Position numbers and translations under genes: made by a program. A stretch of DNA of 64,000 nucleotides. It comes from Dryocola sp036489025 (GTDB taxonomy: Bacteria; Pseudomonadota; Gammaproteobacteria; Enterobacterales; Enterobacteriaceae). How positions within the stretch are numbered: position 1 is the stretch's first letter; each line of letters begins with the position of its first letter. Shown one piece after another: positions 8,981 through 17,622 of the stretch. The DNA lies in assembly GCA_036489025.1 (NCBI GenBank), contig DASXGN010000014.1:31027-95026 (forward strand), written 5' to 3'. The notes below the pieces were generated by a model. It made no database searches and was not told the DNA's origin. It saw only the letters and a program-made list of their open reading frames with translations.

Positions 8981-9016
8981 AAAGCCGGCCTGTGCAAACA
9001 GGCTGGCTTTCTTTTT
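8981..9016. terminator. bidirectional terminator after ymgE
   Basis: AAAGCCGGCCTG pairs with CAGGCTGGCTTT over 12 positions (one G-T pair), with CTTTTT following on the plus strand and a T-run on the minus strand. It can end both ymgE and the minus-strand unit at 9031-11506. Confidence 0.85.
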
Positions 9017-9030
9017 GGCGGCGATTGAGC

Positions 9031-9174
9031 TTACCAGGTCGCCGGGTAAATCATCATGCCAAGCCCCATCAGGCAGCCCCCGGCAATAAACAAATGCAGC
9101 CGAGGCGAGCGGCCGGTCAGCGCCAGCAGCAGGTTAACCAGGCTCACCGTAAGCAGCGTAAATAAAACGGCCAT
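9031..9174 (-). CDS. 47-residue small membrane protein, unknown
   Basis: The reading frame is open from 9234, but the ATG at 9174 has an excellent GAGGGGG ribosome site seven bases upstream, giving MAVLFTLLTVSLVNLLLA at the N-terminus and 47 residues. Two hydrophobic helices (about 1-20 and 28-43) make it a likely inner-membrane peptide. It begins 25 bases after the stop of the YdeP-like gene on the same strand, so the two are probably cotranscribed. I recognise no family. The clear ribosome site and the terminator just downstream argue that it is real. Confidence 0.6.
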   Translation of the reverse strand: MAVLFTLLTVSLVNLLLALTGRSPRLHLFIAGGCLMGLGMMIYPATW

Positions 9175-9199
9175 CAAATATCCCCCTCGGCTGAATTGT

Positions 9200-11506
9200 T
9201 TATGAATCCATTCTTTGACGTTTAACGATTTCAATCACCACCGGCGCGCTTTTATATGCGGGCGTGGCGCTTTGCTTATCATAGTGATCCAGATCGACGA
9301 GGATATTGGCCTCAGGGTAATAAGCGCCCACCGCACCTTCGGCCATTTCATGGATCGCTACTGTTAGCCCTTCCACTACGCGCTCATGGCGGACCCCTTC
9401 ACGGTTCACCGCTTTCAGATTGACGATATCCCCGGCGCTCAGGCTCAGATTTTCAGCCTGTTTTGCGCTAATAAAGGCCACGTCTCGACGGCCCGTTACG
9501 CCCCGGTAGCGGTCGTCCATGCCGTAAATAGTGGTGTTGTACTGATCGTGGCTGCGCATTGTAGTCAGCATCAGCGCATTCTCAGGCAGCGCCCGTGCGG
9601 TGGTGTTCCGTATTTCGGTCACGATGAAGTTTGCTTTTTCCGAATCGGTCATCCAAATTCTGCGCGACGCACCGTTCCACATTCTGAAGCCGCCCGGCTG
9701 CTGAATGCGCTGGTTGTAGTCCGTAAAGCCGGGTACCACGTCTTCAATCGCGCCGCGAATCAGCCGATAGTCGCCGATCATCTCCTGCCAGTTCACCTTA
9801 CTGTCGGGCAGTGCCGCCGCGGCCAGCCCGGCTATAATGGCCGGCTCCGAGCGCAGGTGAGGAGACGCGGGTTTCAGCGAGCCGCAGGAAGCGTGCACCA
9901 TAGACATAGAATCTTCGACGGTTACGCTCTGCACGCCGCCCGCCTGCATATCACGTTCGGTGCGGCCCAGCACCGGCAGGATGTAGCTGTGCTTTGTCAG
10001 CAGCAGATGGGAGCGGTTGAGCTTGGTGGTCATATGCACGGCCATATCCAGCTGGCGCATGGCCGGGAAGGTCACCAGCGGGTCGGGCATCGCCACCGCC
10101 ATGTTGCCGCCGAGGCAGAACAGTGCCTTCGATCGTCCGTCGCGGATAGCCTTAATGCTTTCCACCGAGGAGTGGCCGTGCTTGCGGGGAGCGACGAAGC
10201 CAAAGCGTTTTTCCAGCGCTTGCAGGAAGGCTTCGTTCGGCGCTTCGTTGATGCCCACGGAGCGGTCGCCCTGCACGTTGGAGTGACCGCGTAACGGGCA
10301 AATCCCCGCGCCTTTGCGGCCCATATTGCCTTTCAGCAACAGCAGGTTAGCCAGCTGCTGAATATTTTCAGAGCCGTTTTCATGCTGGGTAATGCCCAGC
10401 CCGTAGCTGATGATTGTGGCTTCGGACTGCTCGTAGCAGCGGGTCAGCTCGCTAATCTTTTCATAGCTCAGGCCCGAAGACTCGGTGATCTCTTGCCAGG
10501 TCGTCTTCGTAAGATCTTCCGCCAGCGCTTTAAAGCCGCCGGTGTGCTCGGCAATAAACGCTTTGTCGATAACGTCGGGCAGGCTATGCAGCTCGGCGGA
10601 AAGCTGATGCTCCAGCAGCAGCTTCATCATGCCTTTCACCAGCGCCACGTCGCCGCCGACGCGCACGTTAAACAGCTCGGTGCTGAGCGGCGTTGAGCCG
10701 TTGGTCAGCATATCGACCGGGCTCTGCGGGAAGCTGAATTTCTCCAGGCCGCGCTCGCGAAGCGGGTTAACGGTGACGATTTTCGCCCCGCGCAGGGAAA
10801 CTTCGCGCAGCGTGCTGAGCATCCGCGGATGGTTAGTCGCCGGGTTGTGGCCGACGCAAATCACCAGATCGCAGTGGTCAAAATCTTCAAGCGATACCGT
10901 GCCTTTGCCGATGCCGATGGACTGCGGCAGACCGACGCTGGTCGGGCCGTGGCACATATTCGAGCAGTCGGGGAAGTTATTGGTCCCGTACTCGCGCGCA
11001 AAAAGCTGATACAGAAATGCGGCCTCGTTGGAGGCTCGGCCCGAAGTATAGAACTCTACGCTGTCCGGATTGTCATAGCCGCGCAGGCGTTCGCCGATTT
11101 CCGCGAAGGCCTTCTCCCAGCTAATCGGCCGGTAGGTATCGCTCTGCGCATCGTATTTCATCGGATGGGTCAGGCGGCCTTTATCTTCAAGCTGAAAATC
11201 ACTCCACTTCCACAGGCTGCTTACCGGATTCGCGGCGAGAAATTCAGGCGTCACTTTTTTGGTGGTGGTTTCCCACGACACGGCCTTCACGCCGTTTTCG
11301 CACAGCTCCATTGGCCCGCGATGGTCGGGATCGGGCCATGCGCAGCCCGGGCAGTCAAAGCCCTTCACCTGGTTCATCCTGAATAAGGCAATCACCCCGC
11401 GACGCAGGGTTTTCTGTCCACGTACCGCCTGAGCGACGGATTTTACCGCGCCCCATCCGCCTGCGGCGCCCTGGTAATCGGCAATACCTTCAGCATTCTG
11501 TTTCAT
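9200..11506 (-). CDS. FdhF/YdeP-family molybdopterin oxidoreductase
   Basis: A 768-residue protein closely similar to E. coli YdeP, a relative of formate dehydrogenase alpha subunits linked to acid resistance but without a proven substrate. Visible features are QGAAGGWGAVKSVA near the start, the cysteine cluster CPGCAWPDP (Cys52, Cys55) plus Cys69 that may hold an iron-sulfur cluster, the molybdopterin region with SNMCHGPTSVGL, and a C-terminal MopB domain around RSHDQYNTTIYGMDDRYRG. There is no signal peptide, so it is cytosolic. In E. coli ydeP lies elsewhere, so its place between ymgE and treA is a lineage-specific arrangement. Confidence 0.85.
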   Translation of the reverse strand: MKQNAEGIADYQGAAGGWGAVKSVAQAVRGQKTLRRGVIALFRMNQVKGFDCPGCAWPDPDHRGPMELCENGVKAVSWETTTKKVTPEFLAANPVSSLWKWSDFQLEDKGRLTHPMKYDAQSDTYRPISWEKAFAEIGERLRGYDNPDSVEFYTSGRASNEAAFLYQLFAREYGTNNFPDCSNMCHGPTSVGLPQSIGIGKGTVSLEDFDHCDLVICVGHNPATNHPRMLSTLREVSLRGAKIVTVNPLRERGLEKFSFPQSPVDMLTNGSTPLSTELFNVRVGGDVALVKGMMKLLLEHQLSAELHSLPDVIDKAFIAEHTGGFKALAEDLTKTTWQEITESSGLSYEKISELTRCYEQSEATIISYGLGITQHENGSENIQQLANLLLLKGNMGRKGAGICPLRGHSNVQGDRSVGINEAPNEAFLQALEKRFGFVAPRKHGHSSVESIKAIRDGRSKALFCLGGNMAVAMPDPLVTFPAMRQLDMAVHMTTKLNRSHLLLTKHSYILPVLGRTERDMQAGGVQSVTVEDSMSMVHASCGSLKPASPHLRSEPAIIAGLAAAALPDSKVNWQEMIGDYRLIRGAIEDVVPGFTDYNQRIQQPGGFRMWNGASRRIWMTDSEKANFIVTEIRNTTARALPENALMLTTMRSHDQYNTTIYGMDDRYRGVTGRRDVAFISAKQAENLSLSAGDIVNLKAVNREGVRHERVVEGLTVAIHEMAEGAVGAYYPEANILVDLDHYDKQSATPAYKSAPVVIEIVKRQRMDS

Positions 11507-11857
11507 TTATCTCTGGCCTGAATAACGCTCAAATCAGGCGGCACCTTAGCAAAAAAGAGGCGAAAACCCGGGGCGTTCAGGGAGTAACGAGGGGAAGGAA
11601 AACTACCCCCTCAAAGAATAAGGCGGGCAGCAGGGCGGTGAGAAAACCGCCGCTGACGTGAGATTTAACGGGGGATATATTCACCATTAATTACGTCATA
11701 CAAAAATCTTTGCCACGAAAGAGTTAGCTGCGGAGGACGCAAACGTGCGGTTTTTGTTACCCCTTAATTTATTCGTACGGTGAATGAATCTGGGTGAAAA
11801 AAAACCGGTCAGAGCAATCTGACCGGCCTTGAGAGCCCCGTTGGTTAGCCGGGCTGA
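11507..11857. other. intergenic region, no gene seen
   Basis: About 350 bases upstream of the YdeP-like gene and downstream of foxA. Apart from the foxA terminator (listed) it holds a short GGCGGT/ACCGCC hairpin near 11634-11651 and AT-rich sequence near 11660-11780. No convincing coding frame is present. Confidence 0.5.
11797..11828 (-). terminator. Rho-independent terminator of foxA
   Basis: Read on the minus strand, CCGGTCAGA, a four-base loop and TCTGACCGG are followed by eight T residues. The stem is a perfect nine base pairs. It lies 30 bases beyond the foxA stop. Confidence 0.9.
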
Positions 11858-14035
11858 TTAAAAATCATATCCCACGGTGGCGATAACCGAACGTTCCGCG
11901 CCCCAGTAGCAGTAGCCCGTGCCGTAGCAGCCCGCAACGTAGTCGCGGCCCGTCAGGTTCGTGGCATTGACCTGCACGTAAGCCCCTTTCAGCGCCGGAG
12001 TCCAGGCGCCCATATCGGCACGCACCATGGCGTCAAGCAGCGTAACGGATGGTACGCGCAGCGTATTTTCGTTATCCGCCCACTGTTTGCCGATGTAGCG
12101 CACGCCCGCGCCCATGCTGAGGCCGAAATCAGCCTTGAACACGCCCCACGCGCTGGCCATTTGCTCCGGCGTCACATAAGGCGTGTTGCCATCGTTACCG
12201 TCAATCGCGTCTTTAAAGCGCACTTTATTATAGGTGTAGCCCGCGATGGTGGAGAATCCCTGATTCCACTGGGAGCGGGCCTCCAGCTCAACGCCCTGGG
12301 AGTGAACCTTCCCGGCGGGCTCATAATAGCTGCCCTGAACCACGCGGTTGCCCACGTCTTTTTGCGTCAGGTCAAATACCGCCGCCGTGTAGAGATCTTC
12401 GCTGCCCACCGGCTGGTATTTCACCCCGGCTTCATACTGCTCGGCGGTGGTTGGCTTCAGCAGCCTGCCGTCCGCGCCCGGCAGAACCTGCGGGGTGACG
12501 GCCTGGCTGTAGCTGAGGTAGGGCGAAACCCCGTTCTGGAAAGCGTAAAGCAGCGAGGCGCGGCCGCTGAAATGGTCGTCCGTGCGGTTGTCGGTCACGT
12601 CGCTTTCAACGGCGGGCGCCACGATGTGGCTCTTAGTGACGATATGGTCATAGCGGCCCGACAGCGTCATGTGCCACTGGTTCCACTTCATATCATCCTG
12701 CAAATACACGCCGCTTTGCTCGTACTGGCGTTTGCCAGATTTGGTCAGCAGGCCCTGATTAATCGTGGCGTAGGTCGGATCGCGCGGATCGTAATAGTAG
12801 AAGCCGCCCGGGCCGCCGGACTCGCCGGTCCACGGATTCAGGTTGGTGGTGTAGGCGGAATCATCGGACAGATTATTGCTGTACCTGTGGAATTCGCCGC
12901 CGAGCACGACTTTATGATCGAGGCTGCCGGTGGCAAAATCTGCTTCCAGCTGGTTATCCATGGCCCAGGCGTCCAGGGAAGAGTTTTCGCCGCTGTAGTA
13001 GCGCGTCAGCTCGTTATGAGCCGCGTCCGCCCAGCCAATCTGATAGGCCTGCTTTAAGCTCACGTTCGAATGGGTATAGCTGGCGTTGGATCGGAAGGCC
13101 CAGACATCGTTGAAGCGGTGGGCAAACTCATAGCTGTAAATCTGCTGGTGGCGTTTAAATTCGTCGTTGCCCGGCTCCACGTCAGAGAAACCGGTGCTAA
13201 GCTTGCGCCCGGTGGTGGAATACAGGCTGCCGTCGGCGGGGACGGAACCGTGGAAGCCGCCGGAGGGATCTTTCTCCAGGTAGGCGCGCAGCAGCAGAGA
13301 AGTGCCTTCGTCAGGCTGCCACAGTACGGAAGGGGCGATGGCGTAACGCTCTTCGCGGGTATGCTCGTACTGCGTGTCGGTATTTTTCGTCATACCGGTT
13401 ATCCGCCAGGCCCACGCATCGTTGATAGCGTTGGTGTAGTCGAAGCCGGTGCCGGTCGTGCTGTTGTTGCCATACATCGCCCGAACGTGGCCTTCTTCAA
13501 CAAACTGCGGTCGCTTTGAGGTTTCCATTACCAGGCCGCCCGGCACGGTTTGTCCGTAAAGCGCTGAAGAAGGGCCTTTGATGACGTCGATGCGTTCCAG
13601 GAACCACGGGTCAACCTGCACCACGTTGTAGCTACCGCCGTCGCTCATCAGGCGCAGGCCGTCGAGGAAAATATTATTCACATCGCCACCGTGGAAGCCG
13701 CGCAGCGCCACGGTGTCATAGCGCGTTGCGCCGCCGCCAAAGCCAGTAAACACGCCCGGCGTATAGTTCAGCGCGCTGTTCACCGTCATCGCGCCCTGGT
13801 CTTCCATCTGCTGGCGCGTGACCACGGAAATAGACTGGCCGGTAGTAATCAGCGGCTCATCGCTTTTGGTCGCGCCGCGGCTAATGGGTGCGGTATAGCC
13901 CTGAGTCTGGCTGGTGGAGGTTTCCGGTGGTTTAGCGGTAACCACCACCGTGTCTTCTGCCATGACGTAAGCCGGTGCGGCAAGCGCGAGCGCGCAGAGT
14001 AAAGCGGAGCGCTTTACGGTGAATGCCAGTTTCAT
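11858..14035 (-). CDS. foxA: TonB-dependent ferrioxamine receptor, FoxA type
   Basis: An outer-membrane barrel that imports hydroxamate siderophores, most likely ferrioxamine B, using TonB energy. The signal peptide ends at YVMA before EDTVVVTAKP, which includes the TonB box. A plug domain follows with SVVTRQQM and ALRGFHGGDVNNIFLDGLR, then a barrel ending AERSVIATVGYDF with a terminal aromatic. It tracks the Yersinia/Salmonella FoxA proteins in detail. The start at 14035 is chosen because the residues upstream add nothing to the signal peptide and the frame start at 14071 is a GTG without a ribosome site. A Fur box lies upstream and a terminator downstream. Confidence 0.88.
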   Translation of the reverse strand: MKLAFTVKRSALLCALALAAPAYVMAEDTVVVTAKPPETSTSQTQGYTAPISRGATKSDEPLITTGQSISVVTRQQMEDQGAMTVNSALNYTPGVFTGFGGGATRYDTVALRGFHGGDVNNIFLDGLRLMSDGGSYNVVQVDPWFLERIDVIKGPSSALYGQTVPGGLVMETSKRPQFVEEGHVRAMYGNNSTTGTGFDYTNAINDAWAWRITGMTKNTDTQYEHTREERYAIAPSVLWQPDEGTSLLLRAYLEKDPSGGFHGSVPADGSLYSTTGRKLSTGFSDVEPGNDEFKRHQQIYSYEFAHRFNDVWAFRSNASYTHSNVSLKQAYQIGWADAAHNELTRYYSGENSSLDAWAMDNQLEADFATGSLDHKVVLGGEFHRYSNNLSDDSAYTTNLNPWTGESGGPGGFYYYDPRDPTYATINQGLLTKSGKRQYEQSGVYLQDDMKWNQWHMTLSGRYDHIVTKSHIVAPAVESDVTDNRTDDHFSGRASLLYAFQNGVSPYLSYSQAVTPQVLPGADGRLLKPTTAEQYEAGVKYQPVGSEDLYTAAVFDLTQKDVGNRVVQGSYYEPAGKVHSQGVELEARSQWNQGFSTIAGYTYNKVRFKDAIDGNDGNTPYVTPEQMASAWGVFKADFGLSMGAGVRYIGKQWADNENTLRVPSVTLLDAMVRADMGAWTPALKGAYVQVNATNLTGRDYVAGCYGTGYCYWGAERSVIATVGYDF

Positions 14036-14134
14036 TTTATTATTTTCCCGTGAAGGTAAAGTTGTCGCCACGAGCGGATGCCGCTGCTCGTTATTCCCGA
14101 AGGGCCGCTGTGGCTGTCGCTGTATTTTAAGAAT

Positions 14135-14153
14135 GCGAATTATTATCGTTATT
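14135..14153. promoter_or_regulatory. Fur box upstream of foxA
   Basis: On the minus strand AATAACGATAATAATTCGC matches the 19-base Fur consensus GATAATGATAATCATTATC at 14 positions. It lies about 100 bases before the foxA start, as expected for iron-repressed receptor genes. Confidence 0.6.
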
Positions 14154-14247
14154 GTTTATCGTTTCAAGTGCAGATTTTGGCAGGTTGGGCAGCGAAAACC
14201 CATGAAAAGAATGGTGTTTTAAAGTGGAGTGCAGAGGGTACTGAGGG

Positions 14248-14278
14248 AAAAGGTGGACAGCCAGAATCGCTATCCACC
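14248..14278 (-). terminator. probable terminator of treA
   Basis: On the minus strand GGTGGATAGC pairs with GCTGTCCACC with one mismatch and is followed by TTTTCCC. It lies immediately after the treA stop. Confidence 0.6.
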
Positions 14279-14285
14279 GTTTGGA

Positions 14286-16013
14286 TTACTGGGCGACGGA
14301 AGTTTGTTCGGTTTTCAGCGGAGCGGTTTCCGTCACCGGGCCGGGCGTAGCGGAGGGCAGCTTATCCGGCGAGGAATCGCAGGGCTTTTCCTTGCCGCAC
14401 AGCATATCGAGCATTTTCAGCGTCACGCCGTTGGTCCAGCCGAAGCCATCCTGCAAAGGATATTCACCGCCACCGCCGCCGGTTCCCGTGGAAGAAACGT
14501 CGTATTTCTCGACCAGTTTTTGCTCGCGATTATAGGTGTGCTGCACGTTGGTCAGGAAGCGCCAGGTCACTTCCATTGCCAGGTCTTTATGACCGTAGTT
14601 CTGCAATCCTTCCGTGGCCACCCACTGTAGCGGGGCCCAGCCGTTTGGCGCATCCCACTGCTGGCCTGATTTGACGTTGGTGGTCGCCAGGCCACCGGCT
14701 TTCAGGAGCTGGGCGCGGGTCACTGTTGCCATTTTATCCGCATGTTCTTTAGACGCCGCATGAACGTAAAGCGGGAATAGCGCGGCGGCGGTGAGCTGGG
14801 TTCGCACGGCGTTACGCTTCAGATCGTAATCCGCGTACCAGCCTTCCTTAGCATTCCACAGATTGGCCTCAATCGCCTTCTGTCGGTCATCTGCCAGCTG
14901 TTGATAGGCCGTAGCCCCGGTTTCATCTTTCGCCACCCCGCTGGCGTGAGCGAGCGTTTTTTCAAGCTGGTACATCAGGGCGTTCAGATCCACCGGCACG
15001 ATGGAAGTGGTGCGAATTGAGCCGAGCTGGTTCGGATTGTCCATCCAGCGAGAGCTGAAATCCCAGCCCGATGCGGCTCCGGCGCGAAGATCGCGATAAA
15101 TCTCCGTGGCCGGGCGGTTCGGGTTGTTCTTCGCGGTGGTGACGTCATCCAGATAAGACTCTGTTCGCGGCGTATCGCGGTCGTCCCAGTAGCGGTTGAG
15201 GATTGCCCCGTCCTTAAGCTTCACCACGCGTTTGTTTTGTTCACCGGCCTTAAGCGCGTCGCTGCCTTCCATCCAGTAAGCGTATTCTTTTTTCAGCTGC
15301 GGCAGGTATTTGCTGTAAACCTCATCGCCGTCGTGGCCGGCGAGCAGTTCGACCATCAGCGAGAAGAACGGCGGCTGCGAGCGGCTCAGGTAGTAGCTGC
15401 GGTTGCCGTTGGGGATATGGCCCCAGGTATCAATCTCGCTGGCAAAGTTATCGGTCATATCCTGCACTTTGTCCCACTGGCCGCTTTCCGCCAGCCCCAT
15501 CATGGTGAAGTAGCTGTCCCAGTAATAAACCTCGCGGAAGCGGCCGCCGGGCACAACGTAAGGTTTTGGCAGCGGCAGCAGGGAGTCCCATTTTCCGACG
15601 CTCTCGGTGCTGCGGGTCAGCACCGGCCATAGCCCGTCGATATGCTCGCGCAAAGTCTGTCCGGCGGGCGGCACGTATTTTTTGCCTTCGGTGGGCAGCA
15701 CAAAGTTCATCTCAATAAAATGCTGGAGATCGAAGCTCGACTGGCTGCGCTGCATGCGGTAGTCCGCCAGAATCATCAGCGGATCGCTTTTGGGCACCGC
15801 GTCGGCGAAGGTTTTCTGATCCGGGAAAAGCTTCGCCGTCTGCACGTCGGTGAACAGCGGGCCGAGCAGGGCATCCGGCGGCTGCGGCTGGGTGCTAATC
15901 TGCGGGGTATCATCGGCGCTGGTGGGTAGGGTAAAGGTCACGAAGGCGCAGCCCAGCGCCATCTGAATGGCAAGCAGCAGCGTACGCGGGCGGCGCAAAA
16001 CGGGATTTATCAT
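14286..16013 (-). CDS. treA: periplasmic trehalase TreA
   Basis: Glycoside hydrolase family 37 enzyme that splits trehalose into two glucose molecules in the periplasm at high osmolarity. A signal peptide ends around FTLPTSADD. Both trehalase signatures are intact: PGGRFREVYYWDSY near residues 154-167 and QWDAPNGWAP near 450-459. The glycine-rich GTGGGGGEYPLQDGFGWTNG follows. The C-terminal tail after CGKEKPCD is low in conservation. Its 575 residues compare with 565 in E. coli. AAAGGAG precedes the ATG. The position near ymgE is ancestral. Confidence 0.96.
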   Translation of the reverse strand: MINPVLRRPRTLLLAIQMALGCAFVTFTLPTSADDTPQISTQPQPPDALLGPLFTDVQTAKLFPDQKTFADAVPKSDPLMILADYRMQRSQSSFDLQHFIEMNFVLPTEGKKYVPPAGQTLREHIDGLWPVLTRSTESVGKWDSLLPLPKPYVVPGGRFREVYYWDSYFTMMGLAESGQWDKVQDMTDNFASEIDTWGHIPNGNRSYYLSRSQPPFFSLMVELLAGHDGDEVYSKYLPQLKKEYAYWMEGSDALKAGEQNKRVVKLKDGAILNRYWDDRDTPRTESYLDDVTTAKNNPNRPATEIYRDLRAGAASGWDFSSRWMDNPNQLGSIRTTSIVPVDLNALMYQLEKTLAHASGVAKDETGATAYQQLADDRQKAIEANLWNAKEGWYADYDLKRNAVRTQLTAAALFPLYVHAASKEHADKMATVTRAQLLKAGGLATTNVKSGQQWDAPNGWAPLQWVATEGLQNYGHKDLAMEVTWRFLTNVQHTYNREQKLVEKYDVSSTGTGGGGGEYPLQDGFGWTNGVTLKMLDMLCGKEKPCDSSPDKLPSATPGPVTETAPLKTEQTSVAQ

Positions 16014-16147
16014 CTCTTATTCTCCTTTGCAGGACCGCGGCCAAAGTTTGCCGCGATCAACCATATGAAAACCTTAGACGAATTTCAGCGAGGACGCGTG
16101 GCGGGCTTAACAAAAGTGGTGAATGCAGACGATTCTCGCAGGGAAAT

Positions 16148-16168
16148 CGGCCCCGGAAAGCGGGGCCG
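16148..16168 (-). terminator. probable terminator of the 16174-23389 operon
   Basis: CGGCCCCG and CGGGGCCG form a perfect eight-base-pair GC stem with a five-base loop, just beyond the stop of the last operon gene. On the minus strand it is followed by ATTTCCC, a poor T-run, so termination strength is uncertain. Confidence 0.5.
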
Positions 16169-16173
16169 TTGGG

Positions 16174-17580
16174 TTACCAGCTGATGATGCGACCCTGCTG
16201 AACCGGGCGGACATATTTGATAGTGAGCTGATTGGCGGGCTTCACGCCGACCAGTTCGTTGTCGATATGCCCGTCGTCAAGCTTGTCTCGCTTCAGCTTT
16301 TCATACTCGGCCTGCGAGATGCGAATACCGAAGGTTCTGACCTTTTCCTGCCTGCCGGTTTCACTGTCCTTAATCGGCAGCGGGAACGGCTGCTCCTGAG
16401 GCGTAATGGCCTCGGCTATCAGATACCAGCTTTTACCGCCTGAATTGTCGTAGGTTCTCTCCACTCCCGACTTCTCGCCAACCCGGTCAACGATGACCAG
16501 ACGCAGCGGGGTAGTGATGAACCTGTAAGTATCATCCAGGCCCTGGAGCGTGTCGGCCCATCCGGCTGGCGTGGCGCTGTTCGACAAATCTGCCGTTGCC
16601 ACGAGGTTTTTGGCGGCAGCAATCTGCTCGTCTACGACCTTTTTATCGCCAGGAGAAAGCTTCAGGGCGGCCAGCTTACCGCTGCGCTGCTCCAGCTCGT
16701 TAAACAGCTCAAGGCGCGCGCCTTCCCGGTCGGCAACGCTAACAACTTTGTCAATTTCAGCCGGCGCAGATTCTTTGTTAGCCGCCAGCGCCAGGGCTGC
16801 GGAAGAGACAAGCGAAGTCAGTTCTGGGGCCTGATGGGTAAAGGTATTGAAGCTCGGATCGCGGGTCACGCTGCTCAGGCGACGATCTTCTTTAATTAGC
16901 TGCGGCAGTTTTTTAGCCAGCGTCAGCGCCTGGTCGTACAGCGTGAAAAGCTGGTAATTGCTGTGGATATGCTCTTCCAGGCGTTGCTGGAGCTGTTCTT
17001 TGCTCCCGACAAGACTAGCGGGGGCAGCCGAGCCAGCCTGCGTTTTTATCTCGCTCAGTTTTTGCCTGGCCTGGGTAATGATGTCTGCCACGGGGCGCGA
17101 GGCATAGTTCAGCGGAACTCTGGTATAGGAATCGATTTGCGTCGCCAGCGTGCCCGCCTGAGACTCGATCTGCTTATGTTCGGTCTGCCGGGCGATTATT
17201 TCGCGGTTCAGCTGCGCCAAATCGCGGTTCTCAGTGTAAACCCCGTAAGCAAAGACCAGCGCCACGGCCAGCAGCAACAGGCCCAGCCATTTCAGCCAGC
17301 TGCGGCTGGTCATGTACAGAAAGGCGCCCAATCTTTGTGCCAGCCCCGGCTTTGGTGCCTGATAGCGCAGGCGGCTGGCGAACCAGCTTGTGACGCCTTG
17401 CTCAATCAGCTCGTCGCTAACATCCTGGTCGTTTTGCCGATAGTACTCCCGAATACGTGCGGCCACGCGAAGGCGCAGCTCGGGCAGGTTGAGGTGTTCT
17501 TCTAAGGCAATTTGCTGCGCATACAGTGAATCGATAATCGCCATTGCGCCAAGCTGATCGCTAAGCTTCATATCACTCAT
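16174..17580 (-). CDS. DUF6384-like membrane-anchored protein
   Basis: A 468-residue protein with a cytosolic N-terminal part of about 95 residues, one hydrophobic segment (WLKWLGLLLLAVALVFAYGV, about residues 95-115), and a long alpha-helical periplasmic part containing many Gln, Glu and Lys. The C-terminal 130 residues look like a beta-rich domain (LRLVIVDRVGEKSGV, KSWYLIAEAI). I associate it with the DUF6384 proteins, which have no known function. It is the last gene of the cluster running from 23389. Possible role: an envelope partner of the pseudokinase at 20396-21772. This is inference only. Confidence 0.6.
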   Translation of the reverse strand: MSDMKLSDQLGAMAIIDSLYAQQIALEEHLNLPELRLRVAARIREYYRQNDQDVSDELIEQGVTSWFASRLRYQAPKPGLAQRLGAFLYMTSRSWLKWLGLLLLAVALVFAYGVYTENRDLAQLNREIIARQTEHKQIESQAGTLATQIDSYTRVPLNYASRPVADIITQARQKLSEIKTQAGSAAPASLVGSKEQLQQRLEEHIHSNYQLFTLYDQALTLAKKLPQLIKEDRRLSSVTRDPSFNTFTHQAPELTSLVSSAALALAANKESAPAEIDKVVSVADREGARLELFNELEQRSGKLAALKLSPGDKKVVDEQIAAAKNLVATADLSNSATPAGWADTLQGLDDTYRFITTPLRLVIVDRVGEKSGVERTYDNSGGKSWYLIAEAITPQEQPFPLPIKDSETGRQEKVRTFGIRISQAEYEKLKRDKLDDGHIDNELVGVKPANQLTIKYVRPVQQGRIISW

Positions 17581-17622
17581 GGGCGCATACTCCCTCGCAT
17601 TCCGCTATTTGATTGTGCTTCA

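Noticed and set aside
9386..11386. Plus-strand frames opposite the YdeP-like gene, up to 302 codons
   Set aside because: High-GC antisense shadows of a clear oxidoreductase gene; sequence rich in His, Arg and Val without domain features.
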